The position numbers and the translations under genes are program-made. A stretch of 64,000 bases of DNA from Candidatus Thiosymbion sp. (GTDB lineage: Bacteria > Pseudomonadota > Gammaproteobacteria > Chromatiales > Chromatiaceae), in assembly GCA_018435665.1 (NCBI GenBank), contig JAHDND010000014.1:1-64000 (forward strand). Direction: 5' to 3'. The notes under the pieces were generated by a model. It saw only the letters and a program-made list of their open reading frames with translations. It had not been told where the DNA came from and searched no databases. Shown piece by piece: positions 26,620-37,218 of this stretch (position 1 is the first letter of the stretch; each line of letters begins with the position of its first letter).

Positions 26620-27501
26620 TCAGTCCGGCTGTTTACGGCGGAGAAAACTGGGAAATCGGGGCAGGCCCCGGGCCGTGCGGCCCTGATATTTGAAGGTCAC
26701 CAGACTACCAATCGGCGGTGGTGCCCGTCGCTGGGCATCGGTAAACCCGCTGCCCAGGCGAAAGCGTGTCCCGGTGCCCTCCTCCTCCACCAGCAAGGCG
26801 CCAAGTACACCCTCCAGGCGACCCTTGCCGGGAAGGTGCGCGATCACCCGCGCCTCGGCATCCAGGTAGGGTTTGACCTTGAGCAGATCGGCGGAGCGAC
26901 CCGCGCGGTACAAAGAATCCTCACGGTGCAGCATCAGCCCTTCGCCACCCTCGCGGACAACGGCGGCCAGGTGGTCCATCAGGGCATCGTGGCCACTGAC
27001 CCGAAACTGGTCGATCAGCACCAGGTAGGGACTGGGCGCGGGCAGCAGCAGTTGGCGTAACGCGTTCAGTCGCTCACCGAAGGGCACCGGCGAGGCCGGC
27101 AGGTCGAAGACCATGAACCTGACTTGCCTCCAGACCACTGGATCAGGCGCCTCCTGACGCGCCGCGGCGGACATGCGCTCGAAGGTGCCCCGCCCCATCC
27201 AAAGTTCACCATCCAGGGGCAGAGGGGGAAATCCCTCGGTAAACCATGCCGGGGGGCGAATCGGCCTGCCACCACGGCTAGTGAGGCGCTCGCCATCCCA
27301 GTAGGCGCGAACGCCATCGAGCTTTTCACTGACCCAATACCGGCTCAGGTCGACACCGACCTGGTAGGTATTCGCCAGCAGCAGTTTGGGGGCATCGCCA
27401 GCATCCTGGGGCGCTTCGCCAGCCAGGGCCGATAGGGGAAACGTGACGAGGAGGAACCATAACAGCCAGGATGGGCGGAAACGCCACCCGATCCAAGACA
27501 T
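26620..27501 (-). CDS. Exported ATP-dependent DNA ligase (LigE type)
   Basis: The 293-residue product begins with a signal peptide (RPSWLLWFLLVTFPLSALA), as in the periplasmic Lig E group. Motif I is SEKLDGVRAYW with the adenylated Lys (K60 from the ATG at 27501). Motif III is LDGELWMGRG, motif IV GGEGLMLHR and motif V LLKVKPYLDAEARV. A short OB domain ends the protein. Such ligases are thought to act on DNA outside the cytoplasm, for example during uptake or in extracellular matrix. A TTG at 27522 is an alternative start. Neither has a good ribosome site. Confidence 0.9.
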   Translation of the reverse strand: MSWIGWRFRPSWLLWFLLVTFPLSALAGEAPQDAGDAPKLLLANTYQVGVDLSRYWVSEKLDGVRAYWDGERLTSRGGRPIRPPAWFTEGFPPLPLDGELWMGRGTFERMSAAARQEAPDPVVWRQVRFMVFDLPASPVPFGERLNALRQLLLPAPSPYLVLIDQFRVSGHDALMDHLAAVVREGGEGLMLHREDSLYRAGRSADLLKVKPYLDAEARVIAHLPGKGRLEGVLGALLVEEEGTGTRFRLGSGFTDAQRRAPPPIGSLVTFKYQGRTARGLPRFPSFLRRKQPD

Positions 27502-27541
27502 CAGCGGCAAGACTCTGGTCAAGCGGGGGTGCAGGGGGGTT

Positions 27542-27579
27542 GCTGGCCTATCCGACCAGATGAGGAGGGATAGGCCAGC
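27542..27579 (-). terminator. Strong hairpin after the Met-rich repeat gene
   Basis: A perfect 12-bp stem GCTGGCCTATCC / GGATAGGCCAGC with a 14-base loop lies 12 bases past the stop of the repeat-protein gene. It lacks a U-run, so it may be a mRNA-stabilising or attenuating hairpin rather than an intrinsic terminator. Confidence 0.6.
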
Positions 27580-27591
27580 GGGGGGCTGGAA

Positions 27592-28218
27592 TTACTTCCA
27601 GAATTGCCACCAGGTCTTGTCGCCGCCCATGCCGGACATGCCACCCATGCCGGACATGCCGCTCATTCCGCTCATGCCGCCCATGCCCGACATGCCACCC
27701 ATGCCGGACATGCCGCCCATGCCGGACATTCCGCTCATGCCACCCATGCCGGACATTCCGCTCATGCCGCCCATGCCGCCCATGCCGGACATTCCGCTCA
27801 TGCCGCCCATGCCACCCATGCCACCCATGCCACCCATGCCGGACATTCCGCTCATGCCGCCCATGCCGGACATTCCGCTCATGCCGCCCATGCCGCCCAT
27901 GCCGGACATTCCGCTCATGCCGCCCATGCCACCCATGCCACCCATGCCACCCATGCCGGACATTCCGCTCATACCACCCATGCCGGACATTCCGCTCATG
28001 CCGCCCATGCCGGACATTCCGCTCATACCCGACATGCCACCCATACCGGACATGCCGCCCATGCCGGACATTCCGCTCATCCCGCCCATGCCCGACATGC
28101 CACCCATGCCCGACATGCCGCTCATGCCACCCATGCCCGACATGGACGCATGCACCACGGAGGCGCCGGCAAACGCACAGGCCATACCGATCGCCAGACG
28201 CAGCTTATTGGAAACCAT
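27592..28218 (-). CDS. Secreted Met-Gly-Ser triplet-repeat protein
   Basis: The 208-residue protein has a signal peptide (KLRLAIGMACAFAGASVVHA). The mature chain is 58 consecutive M-S-G or M-G-G triplets, so Met occurs at every third position for about 174 residues. It ends DKTWWQFWK. The start at 28218 has GAGGAGAA upstream. I recognise no family. Met-rich exported proteins can bind Cu(I) or act as oxidant sinks, but neither is shown here; the aromatic, basic tail could anchor to membrane or matrix. The ATG-(TCC/AGC/GGC)-GGC units make the gene prone to length change by slippage. The antisense frame (His/Ala-rich) is a shadow. Confidence 0.8.
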   Translation of the reverse strand: MVSNKLRLAIGMACAFAGASVVHASMSGMGGMSGMSGMGGMSGMGGMSGMSGMGGMSGMGGMSGMSGMSGMGGMSGMSGMGGMSGMSGMGGMGGMGGMGGMSGMSGMGGMGGMSGMSGMGGMSGMSGMGGMGGMGGMGGMSGMSGMGGMGGMSGMSGMGGMSGMSGMGGMSGMGGMSGMGGMSGMSGMSGMGGMSGMGGDKTWWQFWK

Positions 28219-28430
28219 ACTCGATTCTCCTCTGTTGGAATGTGTTATCGGGGCGGTAAAAATCGCCCGCGGGGTCATCACGGCAGCCAGCGCGCCTCGC
28301 CTGCCCTAGGGGGCAGGCGGGAAACCTCAACGCCAGCCACGGTGTTCCAGAGGAATCCTAGTACGAACCAAAAGCCCTCTACCCTGCCAGATTGTCATCT
28401 TCAGGGTCCCGGGACGGGAAAAGCCGCGCC

Positions 28431-28703
28431 TCAGCCACCTTTGGTGGTCGTCGCTTCCGGCAGGACGATGTTGAGTTCCAGGACCTCCCGCGTCTCGTCC
28501 TGCTCGTAATTGACGGACACGGCATTCATGTCGACATCCACGTACTTGCGGATGACCTCGAGGATTTCCTGCTGCAACCTGGGCAGGTAGGAGGGCTGGT
28601 TGCGGGTGGCGCGATCGTGGGCGACCAGGATCTGCAGCCGTTCCTTGGCGATCGACGCCGTGCCGCGCTGGCGGTGGGAGCGGAATAAATCGAGCAGACC
28701 CAT
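28431..28703 (-). CDS. minE: Cell division topological specificity factor MinE
   Basis: The 90-residue protein has the anti-MinCD segment (AKERLQILVAHDRA) and the topological domain (ILEVIRKYVDVDMNAV). It stimulates MinD ATPase to drive pole-to-pole oscillation. The start lies three bases after minD. Last gene of the minCDE cluster. Confidence 0.96.
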   Translation of the reverse strand: MGLLDLFRSHRQRGTASIAKERLQILVAHDRATRNQPSYLPRLQQEILEVIRKYVDVDMNAVSVNYEQDETREVLELNIVLPEATTTKGG

Positions 28704-28706
28704 GCC

Positions 28707-29516
28707 TTAACCCCCCATCAGACGACTGAAGAAGCCCTTCTTCTTGATCTCCAGGAAGCGATGCGGCAGATCTTCCCCCAGGTAGCGGCCAACGGCATCG
28801 TGATAGGCCTGGCCGGCGTCACTTTCGGTGTCCAGGATGACGGGCACGCCGGAATTGGAGGCATTCAGCACGGCCTTGGACTCGGGAATGACCCCCAGCA
28901 GGTCCAGGGACAGGATCTCGCGCACGTCGTTGACGCTGAGCATCTCCCCCTTGGCCACCCGCTCCGGGGCATAGCGGGTAAGCAACAGGTATTCCCGGAT
29001 CGGGGCCTCGTTCCGCTCCGCACGCCGGGACTTGCTGGAGAGGATGCCGAGCATGCGGTCCGAGTCACGCACCGACGAGACCTCGGGATTGGTCACCACC
29101 ACGGCATCGTCGGCGTAATACATGGCCATGTGGGCGCCATGTTCGATCCCCGCCGGGGAGTCACAGACGATGTAGTCGAAGGTCTTGCCCAATTCCTCCA
29201 GGACCCGGCCGACGCCGTCCTTGGTCAAGGCCTCCTTGTCCCGGGTCTGGGAGGCGGGGAGCACATAGAGGGCATCGCAACGCTTGTCGCGGATCAGTGC
29301 CTGGTTGATATTGGCCTCGCCATTGATGACGTTGACGAAATCATAGACCACCCGCCGCTCGCAGCCCATGATCAGATCGAGGTTGCGCAGGCCGACATCG
29401 AAATCGATGACCGCGGTGCGATGCCCCCGCTGGGCCAGGCCCATGGCCAGCGCCGCGCTGGTGGTGGTCTTGCCCACGCCACCCTTGCCAGATGTAATAA
29501 CGATTGTTCTCGCCAA
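28707..29516 (-). CDS. minD: Septum site-determining ATPase MinD
   Basis: The 269-residue ParA-family ATPase recruits MinC to the membrane. The deviant Walker A is SGKGGVGKTTTSAAL near the N-terminus, with Walker B YIVCDSPAG. The C-terminal amphipathic membrane-targeting helix is KKKGFFSRLMGG. The start codon is TTG at 29516, supported by GGGAGG eight bases upstream. Confidence 0.97.
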   Translation of the reverse strand: MARTIVITSGKGGVGKTTTSAALAMGLAQRGHRTAVIDFDVGLRNLDLIMGCERRVVYDFVNVINGEANINQALIRDKRCDALYVLPASQTRDKEALTKDGVGRVLEELGKTFDYIVCDSPAGIEHGAHMAMYYADDAVVVTNPEVSSVRDSDRMLGILSSKSRRAERNEAPIREYLLLTRYAPERVAKGEMLSVNDVREILSLDLLGVIPESKAVLNASNSGVPVILDTESDAGQAYHDAVGRYLGEDLPHRFLEIKKKGFFSRLMGG

Positions 29517-29561
29517 TTTATCGCCCTCCCTCAGGCGCCCGGATCTCTCGGTTCAAGTCGG

Positions 29562-30335
29562 TCAGAGTTTTTCGACACGAAGCACGTCCCCGTCGAGGAA
29601 GATCTGGACGGGAACGCCCTTCACCTCGTCCGGGATGTTTTCACTGATACGGTAATGTCCCGCCACCGAAAGCAATTCCGCCTGAAGGTCCTGGCAGAAG
29701 ATCCGCGCGCTGATATCGCCCTTCATGCCGGCCATCGCCCGACCCCGCAAGGGCCCATAGACGTGAATATTGCCGTCGGCCATGAGTTCGGCGCCATGAC
29801 TCACGGGGGCGACCACCGACAGGTCGCCCCCCGGGGCATAGACCCGCTGGCCCGAGCGCACCGGACGGGTGACCAGGCGCTGGCTGGCATGGACCCCTTC
29901 CTCGGCCACGGCGGAAGCGGGCGACGCGGCGGGGCGCGGGGCGGGGCGCGGATCGGGCTGGCTCGCGGCCTCCCGGGGCGGGGTGCGCCGGACGAAGGCA
30001 TCGCCGAGGATCGCCAGTTCCATGGCCTCGGCGGCCGCATGCTGCTCCTCGGTACCGCCGCGGATCCCGACCGGGATCATGCCGAAGCCACGCATCAGCC
30101 CCACTAGCAGGGGAAACTCGATCTGCCCCGCCCCCGGTGGCAGCCCGGAGAGGTCGATCACCACCGGCGTGTTGCGAAAGAAGTCCGGGGCCTGATCGAC
30201 CTTGACCCCCAACTGGTCGGCCACCGCGTCCATGTCGATCCCCAGCAGGCGGATGACGGGCAGGGTGAAGGTAGCGGCCTTGAGCTCGAAGGCGGGTTTG
30301 GGGCTGTCCGCCCCGGCTGTCGGATGAGAGGTCAT
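29562..30335 (-). CDS. minC: Septum site-determining protein MinC
   Basis: The 257-residue FtsZ inhibitor has an N-terminal domain (about 12-115) and a C-terminal beta-helix (about 155-255) with GDLSVVAPVSHGAELMADG and HVYGPLRGRAMAG. An Ala/Pro linker (PRPAPRPAASPASA) joins them. The ATG at 30335 gives normal length; the upstream frame overlaps the HIT gene and is not coding. Order minC-minD-minE is conserved. Confidence 0.95.
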   Translation of the reverse strand: MTSHPTAGADSPKPAFELKAATFTLPVIRLLGIDMDAVADQLGVKVDQAPDFFRNTPVVIDLSGLPPGAGQIEFPLLVGLMRGFGMIPVGIRGGTEEQHAAAEAMELAILGDAFVRRTPPREAASQPDPRPAPRPAASPASAVAEEGVHASQRLVTRPVRSGQRVYAPGGDLSVVAPVSHGAELMADGNIHVYGPLRGRAMAGMKGDISARIFCQDLQAELLSVAGHYRISENIPDEVKGVPVQIFLDGDVLRVEKL

Positions 30336-30396
30336 CGGGTCGAGGTAATCCTTGATCTCCGGAAAATTAGCGAAAAAGCCTTGGTAAGGTCTTTCA

Positions 30397-30741
30397 TCAG
30401 CCCGGCGGCCAGCCCATTGGCCGGCCACCCAGCAGGTGCAGGTGCAGATGGAAGACCGTCTGTCCCGCGGCGGCATTGCAATTGATGACAGTGCGGTAGC
30501 CGGCCGCCGCGATCCCCTCCTGCTCCGCGATCTTACGCGCGGCAAGGAACAGCTTGCCGACGAGTTCCGCGTCCTCCGCCTCCAGAGCGTTTAGCGTCGG
30601 GATGGGTTTGCGCGGGATCACCAGGACATGGGTCGGGGCCTGGGGGTTGAGGTCCCGGAAGGCCACTACCGCCTCGTCCTGGTAGACGATGTCCGCGGGA
30701 ATCTCGCCGCGGCTGATTTTACCGAAAATAGTGTCAGACAT
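30397..30741 (-). CDS. HIT-family (HinT-like) nucleotide hydrolase
   Basis: The 114-residue protein has the histidine triad HLHLHLL (H-x-H-x-H) near the C-terminus and the N-terminal IFGKISRGEIPADIVYQD. HinT-like enzymes hydrolyse purine nucleoside phosphoramidates. The ATG at 30741 begins MSDTIFGK, the usual start. It sits 16 bases after recR and 61 before minC, in the same transcription direction. Confidence 0.95.
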   Translation of the reverse strand: MSDTIFGKISRGEIPADIVYQDEAVVAFRDLNPQAPTHVLVIPRKPIPTLNALEAEDAELVGKLFLAARKIAEQEGIAAAGYRTVINCNAAAGQTVFHLHLHLLGGRPMGWPPG

Positions 30742-30757
30742 GATGTCTCCGCGAAGG

Positions 30758-31354
30758 CTAAAAGCCATGCCGCCCGGCGAAGGCATGGGCCAGGGTGCCG
30801 CCGTCGACGTATTCCAGTTCGCCCCCCAAGGGGACGCCATGGGCGATGCGCGTGGTCCGCACCCCCTGCTCGGCGGCAACGAGGGCGATGTACTGGGCCG
30901 TGGCGCTACCCTCGACCGTGGGGCTGACGGCCAGGATCAACTCCTTGACCTGCCCCTCCGCCAGCCGCTTCTCCAGGAGGTCCAGCCCCAATTCCCCGGG
31001 GCCGATGCCGTCGAGGGGGGAGAGGCGACCGCCGAGGACGAAATAGAGCCCACGGTAGCCCGTCGCCTGCTCTATTGCGACAATGGCCGAGGGGTGTTCG
31101 ATGACGCACAGCAGCGCCTGATCCCGCTGGGGGTTGGCGCACAGGCCGCATAAGGCCTCCTCACTCAGGGTGCGGCAGCGCTGGCAGTGGCGGACCCGCT
31201 CCATCGCCGCCGCCAGGACCCGGGCCAGGTGCCGACCACCCTCCCGATCCCGCTCCAGCAGGTGAAAGGCCATGCGCTGGGCGGACTTGGGCCCCACCCC
31301 GGGCAGACAGCGCAGGGCGTCCATCAGTTGGTTGACCAGGGGTCGATCCGCCAT
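30758..31354 (-). CDS. recR: Recombination mediator RecR
   Basis: The 198-residue protein contains the HhH region ([20 protein letters not shown]), a Cys4 zinc finger ([16 protein letters not shown]) and the Toprim core ([16 protein letters not shown]). It acts with RecF/RecO to load RecA on gaps. GGAGG precedes the ATG. It is linked to ybaB and dnaX as in many gammaproteobacteria. Confidence 0.97.
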   Translation of the reverse strand: MADRPLVNQLMDALRCLPGVGPKSAQRMAFHLLERDREGGRHLARVLAAAMERVRHCQRCRTLSEEALCGLCANPQRDQALLCVIEHPSAIVAIEQATGYRGLYFVLGGRLSPLDGIGPGELGLDLLEKRLAEGQVKELILAVSPTVEGSATAQYIALVAAEQGVRTTRIAHGVPLGGELEYVDGGTLAHAFAGRHGF

Positions 31355-31387
31355 AAGGCCTCCCGCGCCGATTGGGACATCCGCGCC

Positions 31388-31720
31388 CTAGAAGGGCAGC
31401 TTGAAGCCCGGCGGCAGGGGAAGGTTGCCGAGCCCGCTGGTCAGGTTGGCCATGCCCTCCTGGGCCTTTTCCGCCACCTTCTGCACCGTGGCGTTCACCG
31501 CCGCCGCCACCAGATCCTCCAGCATCTCCTTGTCGTCGCTGAGCAGGGAGGGATCGATCTCGACCCGGCGCACCTCGTGCCGGCCGTTCATCGTCACCTT
31601 GACCATACCGCCGCCGGACTCACCGGTGACCTCCTCCCGCGCCAGCCGCTCCTGGGTCTTCTGCAGGTCCTCCTGCATCTTCTGGGCTTGTTTGAGGATA
31701 TTGCCTAATCCAGCTTTCAC
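31388..31720 (-). CDS. YbaB/EbfC nucleoid-associated protein
   Basis: The 110-residue protein has the family layout: an N-terminal coiled helix ([20 protein letters not shown]), the central [22 protein letters not shown] and a C-terminal helix. It binds DNA as a tweezer-shaped dimer. The start is GTG at 31720 with AGAGGT upstream. It is conserved between dnaX and recR. Confidence 0.95.
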   Translation of the reverse strand: MKAGLGNILKQAQKMQEDLQKTQERLAREEVTGESGGGMVKVTMNGRHEVRRVEIDPSLLSDDKEMLEDLVAAAVNATVQKVAEKAQEGMANLTSGLGNLPLPPGFKLPF

Positions 31721-31866
31721 GCTTCAATTACCTCTGTATGTCAATCGAAATCACAGGATGGCGGTGGCTGACCCGCGCCACCCCAACGGGGAGGCCAGGG
31801 CTGAGCACAAACGGCCGCCGGGGATTATTCACCCATCGCCAAGCCAGTTGCAGTTTTCTGGAACCC

Positions 31867-33930
<2,064 letters not shown>

Positions 33931-34098
33931 GCCGGAGGGATGGAAGCCTGGGGTTGAGCGATGAAGGGAGTTAGAAGGGGTTTAGGCGATGAAGGCGGAA
34001 ATTCAACCCAGGCTCAATCGCCACCACCTTAGCCGCGGACCCAGGCGGGGCGCGGGACCGGACGGCGGACGAGCAGGCCGCTGAGGCGGATTGAGGGC

Positions 34099-34209
34099 GG
34101 CGGGCCCCGCCAGCCACACCCCGGCACCCACATCCACCGCTGCGGCTGCTCCCTTCCGGGCCTGACCGGGTTCACGGCTTCGCGTCGCGAGGGGACCGAC
34201 GGGTCCGCC
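34099..34209 (-). ncRNA. ffs: 4.5S signal recognition particle RNA
   Basis: The minus strand has the universally conserved SRP domain IV. GGTCAGGCCCGGAAGGGAGCAGCC holds the GGAA tetraloop and asymmetric bulge (quoted in part: GGTCAGGCCCGGAAGGGAGC). Downstream GGTGCCGGGGTGTGGCTGGC completes the long hairpin. The ends GGCGG and CCGCC pair, giving about 111 nt. It lies upstream of dnaX on the same strand, a known arrangement. Ends are inferred from pairing. Confidence 0.92.
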
Positions 34210-34356
34210 ATCGAAGCCCGGCCTGGCGCCGCCAGACCGGACGTGCAAGGTAACAAGGGCGGCGAAGGAAGACAAGCACTCCTCGGCACTCCGCGGCATA
34301 AGGGCTATGCTTGCCGACGAGAACCCAGCCCATCGCCACCACCACGGAGGCTCGCG

Positions 34357-35325
34357 ATGACCCCGCCCGGACGTTACCCACCCCCCGACGCGGTGACCCA
34401 GACCCGGTTGGACCAGCGGGTCGGCCGCCTGCACCTCTGGCAGCGCCAGGGTATCCAACGCGACCATGTCGACCAGATCTTCGGTCGCGGCCGCAATTTC
34501 TTTCACATCGAAAACTGGTATTCCATCCACAGCCTCATCCGCCTGGGCTTGCGGCTGACCGGCCTCTACGGCCGGGGGTGCCGCAATGCGGCGGCGATCC
34601 AGGTACGGCACCAGCGGGTGCGTCTGGCCGCCCTGCCCCCACCCTTTCAGGGCCTGCGCCTCCTGCACCTCAGCGACATCCACGTCGACATGGAGCCGCG
34701 CATCCTCCAGGCCCTGATCGAACGGGTAGCGGCGACCGAACATGACCTGTGCGTCATCACCGGCGATTTCCGCGCCCGCACCCACGGCGACTGCGCGCCG
34801 ACCCTGGCGGCCATGGCCCGGCTCAGACCCTGCCTGGCCACGGAGGTGTACGGGGTCCTCGGCAATCACGACTTCATCGAACTGGTGCCCGGGCTGGAAG
34901 ACCTCGGCATCCGCATCCTGCTGAACGAGGCCCTGGCCCTGGAACGGGAGGGGGCCAAGCTTTATCTGGCGGGCATCGACGACCCCCACTACTACCGCGC
35001 CGACAATCTGGAAAAGGCCGCCGACGGTATTCCCCCAGGGGCCACGGCCATCCTCCTCAGCCACTCACCGGAGATCTACCGCCACGCCGCCCACGCCGGC
35101 TTCCGGCTCATGCTCTGCGGCCATACCCACGGCGGCCAGATCTGCCTGCCCGGGGGCCTCGCCCTGACCTTCAATGCCGCCTGCCCGCGCCGCCTAGGGC
35201 GGGGAGCCTGGCGGTGGGGCGAGCTTCAGGGCTACACCTCGACGGGGGCCGGCGCCTGCGTGGTGCCGGTCCGGTTCAACTGTCCGCCGGAGATCACCGT
35301 CCACCACCTGGAGGCCGCCGACTGA
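34357..35325 (+). CDS. Metallophosphoesterase (calcineurin-like)
   Basis: The 322-residue protein carries all metallophosphoesterase blocks: LSDIHVD (D-x-H), VITGDF (G-D), GVLGNHDF (G-N-H-D), LLSHSPEIY (H) and LCGHTHGGQ (G-H-T-H). It resembles YkuE/YpbG-type enzymes, some of which act on lipids or UDP-linked substrates. No signal sequence is obvious, but a hydrophobic stretch near residues 55-70 (IRLGLRLTGLYG) may associate with membrane. The ATG at 34357 has GGAGG eight bases upstream. Confidence 0.9.
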   Translation: MTPPGRYPPPDAVTQTRLDQRVGRLHLWQRQGIQRDHVDQIFGRGRNFFHIENWYSIHSLIRLGLRLTGLYGRGCRNAAAIQVRHQRVRLAALPPPFQGLRLLHLSDIHVDMEPRILQALIERVAATEHDLCVITGDFRARTHGDCAPTLAAMARLRPCLATEVYGVLGNHDFIELVPGLEDLGIRILLNEALALEREGAKLYLAGIDDPHYYRADNLEKAADGIPPGATAILLSHSPEIYRHAAHAGFRLMLCGHTHGGQICLPGGLALTFNAACPRRLGRGAWRWGELQGYTSTGAGACVVPVRFNCPPEITVHHLEAAD

Positions 35326-35344
35326 GGTCGCGCCCGCGACGATA

Positions 35345-35737
35345 CTACTTGGGGGCGGTCGTCGGGGCCGCCGCGGCCGGCTGAACGCCGCCTTTATCGG
35401 CGCCGCTCTTTTCGGCGCCACCCTTGACGGCAGCACCCATGGCCGCCCCGCCAGATCCTCCCTCCTTGGCGGCCGCCTCCTTCCCGCTCGCCTTGCCACC
35501 CGGCTCCTTGCTAGCCGCCTCCTTACCGGCGGACTCGTGAAGATTCTTCTTGCCGGACTTCTTGAAATCCGTTTCATACCAACCGCTGCCCTTGAGACGG
35601 AAAGCCGCGGCGGAGACGAGCTTCTTCAAGCTCGGCTGGCCACATTGGGGGCAATCCACCAGAGGTGAATCACTGATCTTCTGCAAGGCCTCTAACTGAT
35701 ATTCACAGTTATCGCACCGGTATTCGTAAAACGGCAT
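35345..35737 (-). CDS. FmdB-family zinc-ribbon protein
   Basis: The 130-residue protein starts MPFYEYRCDNCEYQLE, with C8, C11, C29 and C32 forming a zinc ribbon typical of FmdB regulatory proteins. After about residue 60 it becomes a low-complexity Ala/Gly/Lys tail. AGAGG precedes the ATG. Function unknown in general. Confidence 0.9.
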   Translation of the reverse strand: MPFYEYRCDNCEYQLEALQKISDSPLVDCPQCGQPSLKKLVSAAAFRLKGSGWYETDFKKSGKKNLHESAGKEAASKEPGGKASGKEAAAKEGGSGGAAMGAAVKGGAEKSGADKGGVQPAAAAPTTAPK

Positions 35738-36031
35738 ATCAAAACCTCTTCAGCATGCCAGGCGACTTCTCGGCCCGGGCGGGGAACGGCGCGATCTTAG
35801 GGATTCTGGCGAGGATTTCAAGCAACTTGCCACCGGTCATCGGCGCGGGGAAGGGCAAGCGCTGGCGGCTTCGTTCCCCCTCGACTATGATCGGAAACCG
35901 TTCGCGACCCCTGGACCCCGCGGCGGGAGGCCAGCAACACCAGTCTTGGATGTGGCTTTTTCCCCCCGATATTCCTCTCCCAGGCACCCCCGGTAACAGC
36001 CCCTTTCTGGGTAACAATGCGGAGACCTCCC

Positions 36032-37153
36032 ATGCGCAAAATTCTCACCCCCCTGGTCCCGGCCCTGCTGTTCCTGGGCCTCGACGTTTCCCACGCCCAG
36101 GCCCAGCCCGCCCCCGTTGTGACCGCCCCGGCAATGCCAGCGCCGGCGGCGCCCGCCCTGCGCGCCGCGCCCCTCGACCTCGACGAGCGTGAGCTGGAAC
36201 AGGCCGTCACCGAGGGCCAGCCCCGGACCCCCACCACCGAATGGGCCATCGCCCCCGCACCGACCGCGGCGCCGGCACCGGGCATCGGGACCCAGCCCGT
36301 CCCCGGACCTTATCCGGCCCCCGTCACCTCCGTGACGCCGCCGCCGCCCCCCAGCCCCACCCCAGCCGCGCCGACCAGCACCACGACCGTCCCCCACATC
36401 AGCGGCGGCGTCGGCTACGACGAACGCGCCCACCTGGAGGCCGTCAAGCCCCAGTACAACCTTCGCCTGCTCTTCGCCATCAGCGGCGCGGGCAGCTATC
36501 TCTCCGGGGTCAAGGTCCGCATTCAGGACGCCCGAGGCAACGCCGTCCTGGAAACGGTCTCCAACGGCCCCTGGTTCTTCGCCCAACTCCCCCCCGGCGC
36601 CTACACCCTGACCCTGGACAACCAGGGACAGGTGCAGCAGCGCTCGGTCAACATCCTGCCCCAGCGGCCGACCGTGGAAAATGTCTACTGGACCGCGGCA
36701 CCCCAGGACAACCAACTAGCTGCCACCACGGTTGGGAACGCCCCGCCCCTCCCCGGCGGTCCGGTCCCTGAAGGGGCGGGTCATGGCGCGCCCGCCCCGA
36801 CCGTGGCGCCCCTCAGCCCGCGGCGGACGGCCACGGGCATCCCCTACCTCACGGGCGGCTTGGACCTGGAAGAGCGGGCCAGGCTGGAGGCCTCCCAGGG
36901 CCAGTTCAACCTGCGGCTCAACTTCAGCCTGCAAAACGCCGGCGATCGGCCTTTCCGCATCCAGGTGCGGATTCAGGACCCGGCCCGTCGGACGACCCTG
37001 ATGGAGACCGAGGCCAACGGCCCCCTCTTCATGGCCCAGTTACCCCCGGGGCGATACCTGGTGACCCTTACCTACAGCGGTCAGGAAGTCCAGCGTGAGA
37101 TGAGCATCCCCGGCTACGGCGCCGCCAGCGCTTCTTTTGAGTGGACGCACTGA
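36032..37153 (+). CDS. Secreted protein with two tandem beta-domains
   Basis: The 373-residue product has a signal peptide (ILTPLVPALLFLGLDVSHAQA), a Pro/Ala/Thr-rich region and then two homologous domains of about 90 residues. Domain 1 has GVGYDERAHLEAVKPQYNLRL and NGPWFFAQLPPGAYTLTL. Domain 2 has GLDLEERARLEASQGQFNLRL and NGPLFMAQLPPGRYLVTL (all quoted in part). The LPPGxYxxTL strand recalls carboxypeptidase-regulatory-like / transthyretin-like beta-sandwiches. A second Pro-rich linker separates the domains. It is probably periplasmic; its function is unknown. An upstream ATG at 36017 is possible but gives a worse signal peptide. Confidence 0.82.
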   Translation: MRKILTPLVPALLFLGLDVSHAQAQPAPVVTAPAMPAPAAPALRAAPLDLDERELEQAVTEGQPRTPTTEWAIAPAPTAAPAPGIGTQPVPGPYPAPVTSVTPPPPPSPTPAAPTSTTTVPHISGGVGYDERAHLEAVKPQYNLRLLFAISGAGSYLSGVKVRIQDARGNAVLETVSNGPWFFAQLPPGAYTLTLDNQGQVQQRSVNILPQRPTVENVYWTAAPQDNQLAATTVGNAPPLPGGPVPEGAGHGAPAPTVAPLSPRRTATGIPYLTGGLDLEERARLEASQGQFNLRLNFSLQNAGDRPFRIQVRIQDPARRTTLMETEANGPLFMAQLPPGRYLVTLTYSGQEVQREMSIPGYGAASASFEWTH

Positions 37154-37218
37154 GTTTTAGTAACCTGCATGGACGACGCCTCTCCGTTTTCAGCATCAAG
37201 GAGGGGCGGGGATCGCCC

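Noticed and set aside
27600..28145. Dense short repeats resembling a CRISPR or satellite array
   Set aside because: Period is three codons or fewer with no spacers; it is a coding tandem repeat.
27604..28509. His/Ala-rich and Pro/Met-rich frames opposite the Met-repeat gene
   Set aside because: They are antisense readings of the same triplet repeats; only the minus-strand frame has a signal peptide, ribosome site and sensible C-terminus.
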